DNA of 64,000 bases from Pseudomonas furukawaii (GCF_002355475.1 NZ_AP014862.1:5890001-5954000), one strand, 5' to 3'. Counted from the stretch's first letter, positions 20,668 to 32,129 are shown. Numbers and translations: made by a program. The notes: generated by a model from the letters alone, not told the origin.

Positions 20668-21007
20668 AGCTGCTGCCTTTTTTTTACTTCTCCCCAACCT
20701 CAGCTGTGCAACCTTTAGCGAGCTTGAGATAAATCAGCTTGAAGATATTAATAGAGCTTCATTGGATCAGATGAGTGCAGCACATGCCTCATTAAAAAAG
20801 GCTATATCAACGTCAATCAAGGATAACCCCGAAAAACAGAAATTAATCACTGAACTTGACACTGCATGGCAGGGCATGATTGAAAAGAAATGCAAACTTG
20901 AAACATATGAATCAAAAGGAACTGATGCAGAAATTTCTCAATACAGTACCTGCATGAGCAAAAACTACTTAGAAGCAGAAAATTACTTCAACTCGATTCA
21001 ACCTTAG
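20651..21007 (+). CDS. LprI/DUF1311-like periplasmic protein, probable immunity to the adjacent lysozyme-like toxin
   Basis: 118 residues. A signal peptide (about 1-20, ...LLLPNLSCA) is followed by a helical domain with the Trp/Cys pattern of the DUF1311/LprI lysozyme-inhibitor family (LDTAWQGMIEKKCKLE, C81; STCMSKNYLEAENYF, C101). The lipobox-like NLSC is imperfect, so it could be periplasmic or a lipoprotein. It overlaps the toxin gene by 17 bases and shares its low GC, so the two probably moved together. Blocking the toxin's muramidase domain in the periplasm is inferred from the family name, synteny and localisation. Confidence 0.7.
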   Translation: MKAEIRAAAFFLLLPNLSCATFSELEINQLEDINRASLDQMSAAHASLKKAISTSIKDNPEKQKLITELDTAWQGMIEKKCKLETYESKGTDAEISQYSTCMSKNYLEAENYFNSIQP

Positions 21008-21225
21008 GAAGAACTCGCACAACCCAAGCCCTTTCTTGCGGCTGGCTCACACAGGGCCTGCATTATTCGGCCAATAATTAAATCAAAATTTTTTGCGCAC
21101 AGACTCCACGCTTCATCGACATCGTTAGTGTCGGCTCCATGCACATGATGAACGGTAGCATTGGCGCCACCCGAATAAGCACCCAGGCAGTTGCCCGAAC
21201 CCCATCCACGGCCCAACTGCACGGC

Positions 21226-21340
21226 AACTGGCTGGTGGAGAAGCAGCTAATCGAACAGCTCTGCTGGGTGAACTAAGCGGCACCGAGGATGGGACTGCAG
21301 GCGGATGGACATATCTGGCATTTGCGTCCTTCCAGGTGGC
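21226..21340 (+). pseudogene. Decayed second copy of the toxin linker segment
   Basis: The plus-strand frame starting GGC at about 21225 reads GNWLVEKQLIEQLCWVN, a TAA stop, then AAPRMGLQADGHIWHLRPS. This matches residues 631-666 of the upstream toxin (HNWLAEKERIQQLCWWN-EVAPRLGLPVNGHVWHLHP) almost residue for residue; the stop replaces the Glu codon. It is therefore an orphan fragment of a toxin C-terminus left behind the immunity gene. Flanking sequence (21008-21225 and 21341-21504) contains no gene I can recognise. Confidence 0.85.
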
Positions 21341-21504
21341 AGAGCGCTCAAGGGAGAACACGAATTGGATCGCGGCTTAAAGGAGATTGCCGAGGGCAAT
21401 CCAGATTTTTGTGGTATCGACGTCCCAGTGGCCTCTCATGAGCACCGCTGCGCGCGTGGCAACCTGCCGTTGTCTTCCCTGACAGACCTGAAGGTGCGTT
21501 AGCC

Positions 21505-21810
21505 ATGCCGGTCAGACTGGACAAGATTCCCGCCCCCGCACAGCGACCCGCGCTGCCACGCGCTTGGTTGTGGTTCGGATTGCTGGTGCTCTTACTGCTG
21601 CTGGGCATGGGCCTGACGCTTTGGCTGGGCAGCGAGATGCTGACTCAGGAACCTGGACGTTTCTGGCTGTACGCCGTGGCAGCCCAGGCGATCCAGGCGA
21701 GCGGCCGGCCGCAGTTCATTTTCAGTGGCGAGGGCACCCCCGAGTCAGGGTTGTGGTGTACGACCATCAGGCCCTTGGCCGCAAAGGATTCCACCCAGGC
21801 GAGCAACTGA
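21505..21810 (+). pseudogene. Truncated membrane-protein fragment in the toxin island
   Basis: A 101-residue reading frame starting MPVRLDKIPAPAQRPALPRA, then one strong hydrophobic segment (WLWFGLLVLLLLLGMGLTLWL, about 21-41) and a C-terminal part with no coherent domain. The start looks like the amino end of a larger inner-membrane protein, so this is probably the residue of a truncated gene. From memory, similar amino ends occur beside type VI effector genes, but I cannot confirm that. No function is assigned. The 113 bases to the Lrp-type gene hold nothing recognisable. Confidence 0.4.
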
Positions 21811-21923
21811 TATCCACCTGCAGGTAGATGGCGCTTTTTCACCCGCCAATTGCGCCATGTCTCGCCTCGATGGTGGACCGCTTGCGCGTGGTTCATCACG
21901 TATGGCCTGACCCACTGAGCGAC

Positions 21924-22394
21924 CTAGGCCCCCAGCGGCAGCTGGGTGGTGGACTTGATCTCCGACAGGGCGACGATGGAGTTCACCTCCTGGATGCCCG
22001 GCACCAGGGACAGCTTCTCGAAGAAGAAGCGCTCGTAGGCCTCGATATCGCGGGTGACGATGCGCAGCATGAAATCCACCGACCCCATCAGCACATGGCA
22101 CTCCAGCACCTCGGGGAACCCGCGCATGGCCTCGGCGAATTCGGTGAGGTTGGAGCGGCCGTGGGCGTTGAGCTTCACCTGGGCGAAGACCTGCGCGTTC
22201 AGGCCCACCTTGCGCCGGTCGAGCAGGGTCACCTGGCGACGGATCACGCCCTCGTCCCTCAGCCGCTGGATGCGCCGCCAGCAGGGCGACTGGGACAGCC
22301 CCACGCGCTCGGCGATCTCGGCGGTGGAAAGGCTCGCGTCCTCCTGCAACAGGTCGAGGATGCGCTTGTCGTAGGCGTCCAGGGTGATGGACAT
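21924..22394 (-). CDS. Lrp/AsnC-family transcriptional regulator
   Basis: 156 residues. The N-terminal helix-turn-helix (LDAYDKRILDLLQEDASLSTAEIAERVGLSQ, then SPCWRRIQRLRDEGVI) is followed by a RAM/ACT-like effector domain (VLECHVLMGSVDFMLRIVTRDIEAYERFF) and the usual end ALSEIKSTTQLPL. GGGGAAAA precedes the ATG. Members respond to amino acids and often control a divergent neighbour, here the unknown gene at 22521. The effector is not predictable; it resembles the DecR/BkdR branch. Confidence 0.9.
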   Translation of the reverse strand: MSITLDAYDKRILDLLQEDASLSTAEIAERVGLSQSPCWRRIQRLRDEGVIRRQVTLLDRRKVGLNAQVFAQVKLNAHGRSNLTEFAEAMRGFPEVLECHVLMGSVDFMLRIVTRDIEAYERFFFEKLSLVPGIQEVNSIVALSEIKSTTQLPLGA

Positions 22395-22520
22395 AATTTT
22401 TCCCCAATCAGGTGATTACCGGAAAAGTCTATCCAAAGCCTGCCGCGAATCACGCGAATCAGGCAGAAAAATCCTCGGCGGTGCTGGAAAACTATCGCCA
22501 CGCCCAACGAGGAGTTCCCC

Positions 22521-22835
22521 ATGCTCAGCCTCCAGCCCGCCCCCCTTCTGCGCGACGACCACTGGCACCCCGGCCGCGCCCTGCATGAGGCCTGCGAAAT
22601 GCAGTTCGCCATCCTCGCCGAGGCCGAGGCGGACGTGCTCGGCCGCCTGCTCGCCTACTTCGCCCAGTTGCAGCTGGTGCCGCGCTGGCTGGAAGTGAAC
22701 CGGGTGGGAAACGACCTGCTGGTGCAGCTTCGCCAACCCGGGCTGACGCCCCACCGCGCCGAGGTGATCGCACAGAAGATGCGCTCGCAGGTGTCCGTGT
22801 TCTCGGTGGAGCTGGAACGCGCGCCGGTTCCTTGA
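22521..22835 (+). CDS. Hypothetical protein divergent from the Lrp-type regulator
   Basis: 104 residues, good site (AGGAG, 6 bases before the ATG). I do not recognise the family. The C-terminal half (WLEVNRVGNDLLVQLRQPGLTP-HRAEVIAQKMRSQVSVFSVELE) has an alternating strand/helix pattern that could be an ACT-like ferredoxin fold; the N-terminal half is helical (ACEMQFAILAEAEADVLGRLLAYFAQL). Codon use matches core genes. The 126-base divergent gap to the Lrp gene makes it a likely regulatory target. Confidence 0.65.
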   Translation: MLSLQPAPLLRDDHWHPGRALHEACEMQFAILAEAEADVLGRLLAYFAQLQLVPRWLEVNRVGNDLLVQLRQPGLTPHRAEVIAQKMRSQVSVFSVELERAPVP

Positions 22836-22938
22836 TCCAGCGCTTAGCTCGACAGTGGCGATTCGGGCATGCTTGCCGTCCCATGGGAAGAGCGATTGAC
22901 TACTCTTCCAGACTGAGCAGCGTGACCGAGGAGCTTGC

Positions 22939-24723
22939 ATGTCCGCCTTTGCCTCACCCGCCCAGGACCGTTGGCTGGACCTCAACGACCTGATGCGCGA
23001 ATTGGTAGCCCAGGGCCGCCTGAGCCAGGACCAGGCCGAGCATTGCCTGGCCATTCGCCGTAGCGCGGTGAACAACCAGCAGCATCCCCTGGAGTTCCTG
23101 GCCAGCCAGCAGGTGGACGACCTCCACCGCCCGGGCCGGAAACTCGACCTGGAGACCCTCACCCAGTGGCTGGCGGAACACGCCGGCCAGCCCTACCTGC
23201 GCATCGACCCGCTGAAGATCGACGTCGCCGCGATCACGCCGCTGATGTCCTACGCCTTCGCCCAGCGCCACAAGATCCTCGCCGTGGCCGCCGACAGCCA
23301 GTCGGTGACCATCGCCAGCGCCCAGCCCTTCGTGCAGGGCTGGGAGGCCAACCTCACCCATGTGCTCAAGCGCCCCATCAAGCGCGTGGTGGCCAACCCG
23401 GTGGACATCCAGAAGTTCACCCTGGAGTTCTATCGCCTGGCCAAGTCCGTCAGCGGCGCCAGCGCCACGGACCAGAAGATCAGCGGCGTGGGCAACTTCG
23501 AGCAGTTGCTCAAGCTGGGCTCCAGCGACCAGGAGCCGGACGCCAACGACGCCCACATCGTCAACATCGTCGACTGGCTGTTCCAGTACGCCTACCAGCA
23601 ACGCGCCAGCGATATCCACATCGAGCCCCGCCGCGAGCAGGGCACGGTGCGCTTCCGCATCGACGGCGTGCTGCACACCGTCTACCAGTTCCCGCCCCAG
23701 GTCACCATGGCGGTGGTGAGCCGCCTGAAGAGCCTCGGACGGATGAACGTGGCGGAGAAACGCAAGCCCCAGGACGGCCGGGTCAAGACCAAGACCCCGG
23801 ACGGCGGCGAGGTGGAGCTGCGCCTGTCCACGCTGCCCACCGCCTTCGGCGAGAAGATGGTGATGCGGATCTTCGACCCCGAGGTGCTGCTGAAAAGCTT
23901 CGACCAGTTGGGCTTCTCCGCCGACGACCTGCGCCGCTGGCAGAGCATGACCAACCAGCCCAACGGCATCATCCTGGTCACCGGCCCCACCGGCTCGGGC
24001 AAGACCACCACGCTCTACACCACCCTCAAGCAGCTGGCCACCAGCGAGGTGAACGTCTGCACCATCGAAGACCCCATTGAGATGATCGAGGGCGCCTTCA
24101 ACCAGATGCAGGTGCAGCACAACATCGACCTGACCTTCGCCAGCGGCGTGCGCGCCCTGATGCGGCAGGACCCGGACATCATCATGGTGGGCGAGATCCG
24201 CGACCTGGAAACCGCCGAGATGGCCATCCAGGCCGCCCTCACCGGTCACCTGGTGCTCTCCACCCTGCACACCAACGACGCCCCCAGCGCCATCACCCGC
24301 CTGCTTGAGCTTGGCGTGCCCTACTACCTGTTGCGGGCCACCCTGCTGGGGGTCATGGCCCAGCGCCTGGTGCGCACCCTCTGCCCCCACTGCAAGGCGC
24401 CCATGACGCTGTCGGAGGACGACTGGAACGGCCTGACCAAACCCTGGAGCGCACCGCTGCCCACCGGCGCCCACCGCGCCGTGGGCTGCCTGGAATGCCG
24501 TGATACCGGCTACCGGGGCCGCGCGGGCGTCTACGAGATCATGCTCCTGTCCGACGCCATCAAGCCGCTGATCACCGCCGACACCGACCTCATCGCCCTG
24601 CGCCGCGCGGCGTTCAAGGAAGGCATGCGCAGCCTGCGCCTGTCCGGTGCGCAAAAGGTGGCGTCGGGACTCACGACCATCGAAGAAGTGCTGCGGGTCA
24701 CGCCACAAAGCGAACAGAAATGA
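22939..24723 (+). CDS. Orphan GspE/PilB-type secretion ATPase
   Basis: 594 residues. It has an N-terminal MshEN-like region (about 15-170), then the N2 and ATPase domains: Asp box [19 protein letters not shown], Walker [13 protein letters not shown], Walker B region [14 protein letters not shown], His box [13 protein letters not shown], and a tetracysteine zinc motif (LCPHC...[17 protein letters not shown]). It would power assembly of a type II or type IV pilus-like filament, but no other secretin, pilin or platform gene is nearby. GAGGAGC precedes the ATG. P. aeruginosa has the same solitary gene (PA5210) here, as remembered. Confidence 0.92.
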   Translation: MSAFASPAQDRWLDLNDLMRELVAQGRLSQDQAEHCLAIRRSAVNNQQHPLEFLASQQVDDLHRPGRKLDLETLTQWLAEHAGQPYLRIDPLKIDVAAITPLMSYAFAQRHKILAVAADSQSVTIASAQPFVQGWEANLTHVLKRPIKRVVANPVDIQKFTLEFYRLAKSVSGASATDQKISGVGNFEQLLKLGSSDQEPDANDAHIVNIVDWLFQYAYQQRASDIHIEPRREQGTVRFRIDGVLHTVYQFPPQVTMAVVSRLKSLGRMNVAEKRKPQDGRVKTKTPDGGEVELRLSTLPTAFGEKMVMRIFDPEVLLKSFDQLGFSADDLRRWQSMTNQPNGIILVTGPTGSGKTTTLYTTLKQLATSEVNVCTIEDPIEMIEGAFNQMQVQHNIDLTFASGVRALMRQDPDIIMVGEIRDLETAEMAIQAALTGHLVLSTLHTNDAPSAITRLLELGVPYYLLRATLLGVMAQRLVRTLCPHCKAPMTLSEDDWNGLTKPWSAPLPTGAHRAVGCLECRDTGYRGRAGVYEIMLLSDAIKPLITADTDLIALRRAAFKEGMRSLRLSGAQKVASGLTTIEEVLRVTPQSEQK

Positions 24724-24794
24724 AATGCTTGTCAGTCGGGGCGGAGGGGCCCCGACCGACAGAAGAACTACAGCCAGCAAACGGAGTGATTCCC

Positions 24795-25715
24795 ATGGAA
24801 ATCGGCAGTGTCGTCATCCTTTTCGTCGCCCTGGCGATCGCCATCGTCTTCATGGGCTTCAAGGTGGTGCCCCAGGGCTTCGAGTGGACGGTGGAGCGCT
24901 TCGGCCGCTACACCAACACCCTGAAACCCGGCCTGAACATCATCGTGCCGGTGATGGACCGCATCGGTCGCAAGCTCAGCGTGATGGAAAGCGTGCTGGA
25001 CATTCCGCCCCAGGAAGCCATCAGCGCCGACAACGCCATCGTCACCATCGACGCCGTGTGCTTCTTCCAGGTGGTCAACGCCGCCCAGGCGGCCTACGAG
25101 GTCAACGACCTGGAGCACGCCATCCGCAACCTGGTGATGACCAACATCCGCACCGTGCTCGGCTCCATGGAACTGGACGCCATGCTGAGCCAGCGGGACG
25201 CCATCAACGAGCGCCTGCTGCGCACCGTGGACGAGGCCACCGCGCCCTGGGGCATCAAGGTCACCCGCATCGAGATCAAGGACATCACCCCGCCGGCGGA
25301 CCTGGTGGAAGCCATGGCCAGCCAGATGAAGGCCGAGCGCCTGAAGCGCGCCCAGATCCTCGAGGCCGAGGGCCGTCGCCAGGCGGAGATCCTCACCGCC
25401 GAGGGCGAGAAGCAGGCGCAGATCCTCAAGGCCGAGGGCCAGCGCCAGGCCGCCTTCCTCGAGGCCGAGGCGCGGGAGCGCGCCGCCCAGGCCGAAGCCG
25501 AGGCCACCCGCGTGGTGTCCGAGGCCATCGCCCAGGGCAATGTGCAGGCGGTCAACTACTTCGTCGCGCAGAAATACGTCGAGGCCCTGGGCAAGCTGGC
25601 CAGCGCCGACAACAGCAAGGTGGTGCTGATGCCCCTGGAGGCCAGCCAGGTGATCGGGGCCGTGGGCGGCATCGGCGAGATCGTCCGCGCCACCTTCGAC
25701 GGCCGCAAGGGTTGA
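24795..25715 (+). CDS. qmcA: SPFH/band-7 membrane protein, QmcA-like
   Basis: 306 residues from the ATG at 24795 ([11 protein letters not shown]), which follows GGAG. One N-terminal membrane anchor precedes a band-7 domain ([18 protein letters not shown]...[16 protein letters not shown]) and a long charged coiled coil with short repeats (about 175-250: [21 protein letters not shown] and variants). Such proteins form membrane scaffolds and work with NfeD partners. The nfeD gene starts 5 bases after its stop, so they form an operon. Confidence 0.92.
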   Translation: MEIGSVVILFVALAIAIVFMGFKVVPQGFEWTVERFGRYTNTLKPGLNIIVPVMDRIGRKLSVMESVLDIPPQEAISADNAIVTIDAVCFFQVVNAAQAAYEVNDLEHAIRNLVMTNIRTVLGSMELDAMLSQRDAINERLLRTVDEATAPWGIKVTRIEIKDITPPADLVEAMASQMKAERLKRAQILEAEGRRQAEILTAEGEKQAQILKAEGQRQAAFLEAEARERAAQAEAEATRVVSEAIAQGNVQAVNYFVAQKYVEALGKLASADNSKVVLMPLEASQVIGAVGGIGEIVRATFDGRKG

Positions 25716-25719
25716 GGCC

Positions 25720-26166
25720 ATGTGGAACTACCTGCAGAACCTCACCTATTGGGACTGGCTGGCCCTCGGCACACTGCTGCTGATCCTCGAGGTCTTCGGC
25801 GCGGGCGGCTACCTGCTGTGGATCGGCGTGGCGGCGGCCTGTGTCGGGGTGATCACCTTCATCGCCCCGGAACTGCACTGGGCCATCCAGTTCCTGCTCT
25901 TCGGTGTGCTCTCCATCGTGACCGCGGTCTACTGGTGGCGCCGCCAGCGCAGCGCCGCCAAGCCCTCGGCCCAGCCGGGGCTGAACCAGCGCGGCCAGGA
26001 GTTCATCGGTCGCCAGTTCGCGCTGCACGAAGCCATCAGCGGCGGCCGCGGCAAGATCCGCGCCGGCGACTCCCTCTGGCTGGTGACCGGACCCGACCTG
26101 CCCGCCGGCAGCCAGGTACGCGTCATCGGCCAGGACGGCGTGCTCCTCCGGGTGGAGCCGGCCTGA
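25720..26166 (+). CDS. NfeD-like membrane protein
   Basis: 148 residues. Hydrophobic segments at about 16-35, 37-55 and 58-77 are followed by a C-terminal OB-fold (EFIGRQFALHEAISGGRGKIRAG, LPAGSQVRVIGQDGVLLRVEP). This is the short NfeD1b form that pairs with stomatin-like proteins. It is directly downstream of the QmcA-like gene. The role in membrane quality control is inferred from the family. Confidence 0.88.
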   Translation: MWNYLQNLTYWDWLALGTLLLILEVFGAGGYLLWIGVAAACVGVITFIAPELHWAIQFLLFGVLSIVTAVYWWRRQRSAAKPSAQPGLNQRGQEFIGRQFALHEAISGGRGKIRAGDSLWLVTGPDLPAGSQVRVIGQDGVLLRVEPA

Positions 26167-26259
26167 CCAGGCGGTGACGCCACCCTTGACGGCCTCCGGG
26201 GCATTCATCGAACCTGCACGGCACCCTGAAGCACGCTTGCCAGCACAGCGGACGTCTGC

Positions 26260-28557
26260 ATGTCCAAGCCTCACCCCACCAACCCGCCCGGGCGCCGCCC
26301 CATCGTTCCCGTCCTGGCCGGCCTGCTGCTCCTGGCCGGCCTTGGCCTCTGGCTGTACCTGGCCGGCACCGACGCACCGTCGAAGGCCGTAGCGCCAGGG
26401 GCCGAGCCACAGCCCGCCCGCTTCGTCGACGAAGCCGCCTGCGCCGGCTGCCACGGCCAGCAGGCGAAGGACTGGCAGGGCAGCCATCACCAACTGGCCC
26501 TGCGCGTGGCCGACGACACCAGCGTGCTGGCGGACTTCGACGACGCCCCTGTCCAGATCGAGGGGCAGGCGTCCCGCTTCTTTCGCCGCGACGGTGCTTT
26601 CTGGGTCAACACGCCGGGGGAGGACGGCAAGCCGGCGGATTTCCGCGTGGCCTACGTCATCGGTGTCGCGCCCTTGCAGCAATACCTCCTCGAACTGCCT
26701 GGAGGGCGCCTGCAGGCCTTCTCCCTGGCCTGGGATCTGGAGCGGGGCGCCTGGTTCAAGCCCTACCCTGGCCAGGGCATGGAGATTCACGACCCCGAGC
26801 ACTGGATGCGCCCGCAGCAGAACGCCAACGCCCAGTGCATGGACTGCCACAGCACCGGATTCCAGCGGGGCTTCGACCCCGCCAGCGGTCGTTTCGACAG
26901 CCACTGGAGCAGCCTGGGCGTGGGCTGCCAGGCCTGTCACGGTCCGGCCTCGCGCCACCTGCAATGGCTGGAGAACACGTCCGGCCTGCGCAATGCCGGG
27001 TTCGCCGTCGACCTGGCCCGTGCCGACCGCATCGCCAGCCTGGAGACCTGCGCCCGTTGCCATGCCCGCCGTACGCCGCTGGGCGATGGCCCACCCCAGG
27101 GGCGGCGACTGATGGACGATTACCTGCCCAGTACCCTGACCCGGGAACTCTACGAACTGGACGGCAAGGCCCGGGAGGACGTCTACCAGTACGGCCCCTT
27201 CGCCCAGAGCCGGATGTTCGCCAAGGGCGTGCGCTGCAGCACCTGCCACGACCCCCATCGCGGCAACCTGAAGGTCACGGGCAACGGACTCTGCCTGCAG
27301 TGCCACAACCCCGAGGGCAAGGCGCGGATCGCCGGGGTCGATGGCCAGGGACTCAAGGCGAAGGACTATGACAGCCCGACGCACCACCATCACCGCCCAG
27401 GCCAGGCCGGCGCCCAGTGCATCGATTGCCATATGCCGGCCCGCCGCTTCATGGGCATCGACAACCGCCACGACCACGGCTTCAGCCTGCCCGATCCGGC
27501 CCGGGCGCTGCGCCTGGGCACCACGGACGCTTGCCTGGGCTGCCATGCCGAGCGCAACGGGGACCTGTTGGCCGAACAGTTCCGGCGCTGGTACGGCGAG
27601 GTGCCCTCCGCCGCGCCACGCTATGACGAGAGCCTCTGGTTGATCCGCAACGGCCGCCCCGGAGCGTCGCGGGCGCTGTTCCAGCAACTGGCGTCCGAGG
27701 GGCTGCCCGCCATCCGCCGCGCCACCCTGCTGGCGGAACTGCCCCACTACCCCAGCGAGCGCGCCCTGGCGGCGGCGGCCCGGGACCTCAACCACCCCGC
27801 ACCACTGGTACGCGAAAGCGCGGTCCGCGCGGTGGCGGCGCTGGTACCGCCGGAGCAACGACGCAACCTGCTGGCTCCCCTGCTCTCGGACCCGATTCGC
27901 GCCGTGCGCATAGGCGCGGCCCGCGAGCTGCTGGGGCTGCGAGCCACGGGACTGGGCAACTACGAGAGCGCCTGGAGCGAAGCCATCGGCGAGTACGAAG
28001 CCGCGCTGCTCAGCCAACAGGACCGCGCCGAAGCCAACCTGGCGCTGGCCCAGCTCTACCAGGCCAACGGCCGTGCCGATGCGGTGGAGGGCCGCCTGCG
28101 CACCGCCGTGCAGCGGGACCCCGAGCACCTCCCAGCGCAGGTGGCGCTGGTGCAATGGCTGGACAACAACTACCGCTGGGACGAGGGCCGCGCCCTGCTG
28201 GAGCAGGCCCTCGCCGGCCATCCGCGATCCGCCCTGCTGCGGCACGCCAATGGCGTGATGCTGCTGCGCCGGGGTGACCTGCCGGCGGCCACGCGGGCCT
28301 TCGCCGAAGCCGTGGAGCTGGAGCCGAGCAACAAGGTCTACGACTACAGCTACGCCGTGGCATTGCATGACAGCGGACAACTGGAAGCGGCCTGTCATCG
28401 CCTGGAGGCGCTGCTGGAACGGGACCCGGCCAACCGCGAGGCACGCCTGGCCCTCATCAGCTACTGGCGCGAAGCCGGCCAGATCCAGAAGGTCCAGGCC
28501 TTGCTGGCGGAACTGGAGCAACAGAACCCGGACGATCCGGAACTGCGACGGGAGTAG
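26260..28557 (+). CDS. Eight-heme cytochrome c with HEAT-like and TPR repeats
   Basis: 765 residues. A single N-terminal membrane anchor/signal (about 13-35) is followed by eight CXXCH heme motifs at residues 61, 193, 223, 264, 326, 345, 387 and 425, with extra histidines (THHHHRP, 375-380) as possible distal ligands. Residues about 435-560 form HEAT-like helices (LVRESAVRAVAALVPPEQR) and about 580-760 are TPR-like (LALAQLYQANGRADAVEGRL; ALLRHANGVMLLRRGDLPAATRAF). The architecture resembles periplasmic multiheme cytochromes of the cytochrome c554/octaheme group, but the substrate is unknown. It starts 93 bases after nfeD. Confidence 0.88.
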   Translation: MSKPHPTNPPGRRPIVPVLAGLLLLAGLGLWLYLAGTDAPSKAVAPGAEPQPARFVDEAACAGCHGQQAKDWQGSHHQLALRVADDTSVLADFDDAPVQIEGQASRFFRRDGAFWVNTPGEDGKPADFRVAYVIGVAPLQQYLLELPGGRLQAFSLAWDLERGAWFKPYPGQGMEIHDPEHWMRPQQNANAQCMDCHSTGFQRGFDPASGRFDSHWSSLGVGCQACHGPASRHLQWLENTSGLRNAGFAVDLARADRIASLETCARCHARRTPLGDGPPQGRRLMDDYLPSTLTRELYELDGKAREDVYQYGPFAQSRMFAKGVRCSTCHDPHRGNLKVTGNGLCLQCHNPEGKARIAGVDGQGLKAKDYDSPTHHHHRPGQAGAQCIDCHMPARRFMGIDNRHDHGFSLPDPARALRLGTTDACLGCHAERNGDLLAEQFRRWYGEVPSAAPRYDESLWLIRNGRPGASRALFQQLASEGLPAIRRATLLAELPHYPSERALAAAARDLNHPAPLVRESAVRAVAALVPPEQRRNLLAPLLSDPIRAVRIGAARELLGLRATGLGNYESAWSEAIGEYEAALLSQQDRAEANLALAQLYQANGRADAVEGRLRTAVQRDPEHLPAQVALVQWLDNNYRWDEGRALLEQALAGHPRSALLRHANGVMLLRRGDLPAATRAFAEAVELEPSNKVYDYSYAVALHDSGQLEAACHRLEALLERDPANREARLALISYWREAGQIQKVQALLAELEQQNPDDPELRRE

Positions 28558-28645
28558 CATCGACGGCCGGCGCGCAATGAGGTGGAACTCCGGCAGGACC
28601 GGTCTGATCTGATCATTCAGGTCCACCGCGAACGGAGCCAATTCC

Positions 28646-28954
28646 ATGCGCACTCGTCTGTACACCGCTGCATTCGTCATGATCGCCCTGCCGGCCGGCT
28701 CCGCCCTGGCCGACAGCGACTTCTGGCGCGACGTGATCTCGTCAGGCGCCACCACCGCCTCCACCTATCTCACCTTCAAGGACGACAAGCTGATAGTCGC
28801 CGCCCGTGACGATGCCAGCAGCTTCGTCGCCAGCGATGGAGAGATCCGGGGCCCTTACCTGGAAGCCGCGCTGCAGCGCATCCGCAATGAACATCCCGAC
28901 CTGCAGGCCAGCGACGCCGAGCTCGCCAGCGCCATCCTCGCCAGCGAACGCTGA
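28646..28954 (+). CDS. Secreted DUF2388 protein
   Basis: 102 residues. There is a clear signal peptide with cleavage after ALA (about residue 22). The mature part carries the DUF2388 pattern: SSGATTASTYLTFKDDKLIV, AARDDASSFVASDGEIRGPYLEAAL, and an end LASAILASE. This small Pseudomonas family has no known function, despite older names linking it to Holliday-junction proteins. CGGAGCCAATTCC precedes the ATG. It is last on the plus strand before the convergent gcv genes. Confidence 0.85.
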   Translation: MRTRLYTAAFVMIALPAGSALADSDFWRDVISSGATTASTYLTFKDDKLIVAARDDASSFVASDGEIRGPYLEAALQRIRNEHPDLQASDAELASAILASER

Positions 28955-28994
28955 AACCGGTCGGCAATGAATGCGCTTCTGCGCGCACTAAAAA

Positions 28995-29017
28995 AGCCCC
29001 GTCATTGCGACGGGGCT
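28995..29017 (-). terminator. Rho-independent terminator facing the gcv genes
   Basis: AGCCCCGTC (28995-29003), loop ATTGC, GACGGGGCT (29009-29017). On the minus strand it is followed by six T residues, so it stops minus-strand transcription from gcvP or from a separate RNA in 29018-29195. A second hairpin (29028-29044) lies just before it. Confidence 0.85.
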
Positions 29018-29195
29018 CACGGAGCAGCTACCCCCAACTGGTAGCCTGTGGAACGCACGTCCCGGCCGAGGAGCGCCGGCGTGGGGACAGTGCGGGGCCT
29101 ACGATGGCCAGCCACCCGCAGCAGGTCAACGGCGCGGAGCCGGCTTCCGAAAAAGCCCCACGCCGGACGGGTGATCGCCTACCCAGCGCCGCTCA
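29018..29195 (-). other. 178-base gap after gcvP, possible small RNA
   Basis: No reading frame is supported. On the minus strand the segment contains CTACC-loop-GGTAG (29028-29044) directly followed by the strong terminator at 28995-29017. Near 29151 GGGGCTTTTTC lies 40-50 bases after the gcvP stop and may be an earlier weak terminator. A small RNA or a long 3' untranslated region is possible but unproven. Confidence 0.35.
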
Positions 29196-32072
<2,877 letters not shown>

Positions 32073-32106
32073 GGCAGGACCTCATTTTGCCGCGGCAGAA
32101 AAACAA

Positions 32107-32129
32107 AAAGCCTCGACTAGCGAGGCTTT
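32107..32129 (-). terminator. Terminator between gcvH and gcvP
   Basis: AAAGCCTCG (32107-32115), loop ACTAG, CGAGGCTTT (32121-32129). On the minus strand this runs into TTTTTGTTTTT, a good T-tract. It follows the gcvH stop by about 20 bases and precedes the gcvP start by 35. Confidence 0.85.

Noticed and set aside
17782-21830. A type VI secretion gene cluster
   Set aside because: Only an effector-like gene, an immunity-like gene and fragments are present; no tss, hcp, vgrG or PAAR sequence was found.
21645-21899. An 84-residue minus-strand frame in the toxin island
   Set aside because: It overlaps the membrane-fragment frame, has no ribosome site or known motif, and the composition does not favour either strand.
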